The notes beneath the pieces were generated by a model. The model was not told the DNA's origin. It searched no databases and saw nothing but the letters and a program-made list of their open reading frames with translations. A stretch of 64,000 nt of DNA from Bombyx mori. Its lineage: Eukaryota > Arthropoda > Insecta > Lepidoptera > Bombycidae. This document shows positions 63,390-64,000 of this stretch, piece after piece (position 1 is the first letter of the stretch; each line of letters starts with the position of its first letter). The position numbers and the translations under genes were made by a program. The stretch is from the NCBI RefSeq assembly GCF_030269925.1, contig NC_085131.1, positions 2,618,001-2,682,000 of the forward strand. Direction: 5' to 3'.

Positions 63390-64000
63390 TTTTGTTTAAT
63401 CTACTTTTAAATCAAGTGCCTAAATCTTCATTCTCGGTACTTTTATAGATTTAATAAATAAAAAACTTATCATTCCCGAACCCCAGACTAAAAGGAAGGA
63501 AAATAGTAACAAATAATACCAAATCTTAACAATAACGAAAACCGAAGTCAGAATATCGTTAATGCGGTAGAAATTATTTAGTTGTGCATTATTACGATTT
63601 GTCAAAACCGATTCACCCAAAAAAAGTTCCAAGGTAATACACACAAAAACAATACAGTCGGATTGACCTCCTGTTTTTTTAAAGTTGTTAAAAATCGTGC
63701 TCCTTGCATCGCTCTTCTCATTACTGAGTCTATATCATTCTTTCATGTACAATTGTTCTTCATCTGCTGCGATTCTTGGCTTTGTGGAGGGCATCTTGTA
63801 GCCTGATCAAACGAACTTTACCGAGAGCAGTAGGCTAATGATTATTAACCCTGATTCGGGATTGCATTCAATATTGATATTATTAATCATATTTGCGGTG
63901 CGTGTCATCAGAGCTTTGAACATCTGGTCCTTTTTTACGAATAAGATACAAATTCAACATTTTAGGTTGTAAAAATGTGCATAGCCTACAGTTCCTTACA
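63390..64000. other. No recognised feature
   Basis: Two overlapping 74-codon frames on opposite strands (63420-63644, 63582-63806) without motifs. Nothing else seen up to the window end. Confidence 0.45.

Noticed and set aside
1..64000. CRISPR arrays, prokaryotic operons or viral genes
   Set aside because: No regularly spaced repeats, no dense coding, and composition and repeats are those of a moth genome.

Overview
The window looks like moth nuclear DNA, very probably Bombyx (silkworm or a close relative). The main reason is about 35 copies or fragments of one tRNA-derived SINE whose head, body and 3' end match what I recall of the silkworm Bm1 family. Lepidopteran Helitron-like elements, a DD37D (maT-type) mariner, and Jockey- and RTE-like LINE pieces support this. 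No bacterial features are present. Family names are from memory; the structures (target-site duplications, TIRs, motifs, frames) are read from the sequence.

I see no convincing multi-exon host protein gene. The one host gene I can support is a tRNA-Asn(GTT) at 33353-33426. Everything else I recognise is mobile DNA or its debris in an AT-rich background, so this is an intergenic, intronic or repeat-rich block.

Layout. 1-5 kb: internally deleted pogo/Tigger-like relic, then SINEs of several ages. 5-9 kb: a SINE split by a short insert, then a 5'-truncated Jockey-type LINE (LINE-A) with a perfect 13-bp target-site duplication. 10-18 kb: AT-rich DNA with a second LINE-A tail, Helitron-like elements, and 3' ends of a second LINE (LINE-B). 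18.7-20 kb: mariner copy 1. 20-33 kb: SINEs, LINE tails, a Helitron nested in a Helitron with an inverted relative nearby, and an LTR fragment fused to a SINE. 33-38 kb: tRNA-Asn, two copies of one Helitron-like family, RTE-like LINE ends, a PIF/Harbinger-like MITE, and another tRNA-derived SINE. 39-43 kb: solo LTR and a 490-bp tandem duplication holding 80-bp sub-repeats. 43-60 kb: SINEs, LINE-B and RTE-like reverse transcriptase wrecks, one split by a SINE. 60.4-61.8 kb: mariner copy 2, the same length as copy 1. 61.9-64 kb: Helitron-like element carrying a SINE, then degraded repeats.

None of the transposase or reverse transcriptase genes is intact: mariner copy 1 has lost its start codon, copy 2 has two stops, and the LINEs are 5'-truncated, frameshifted or interrupted. 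The most unusual structures are the 490-bp CpG- and CCAAT-rich tandem duplication, a perfect 34-bp palindrome inside one SINE, a 46-bp direct repeat flanking another SINE, and the near-identical pair of mariners.
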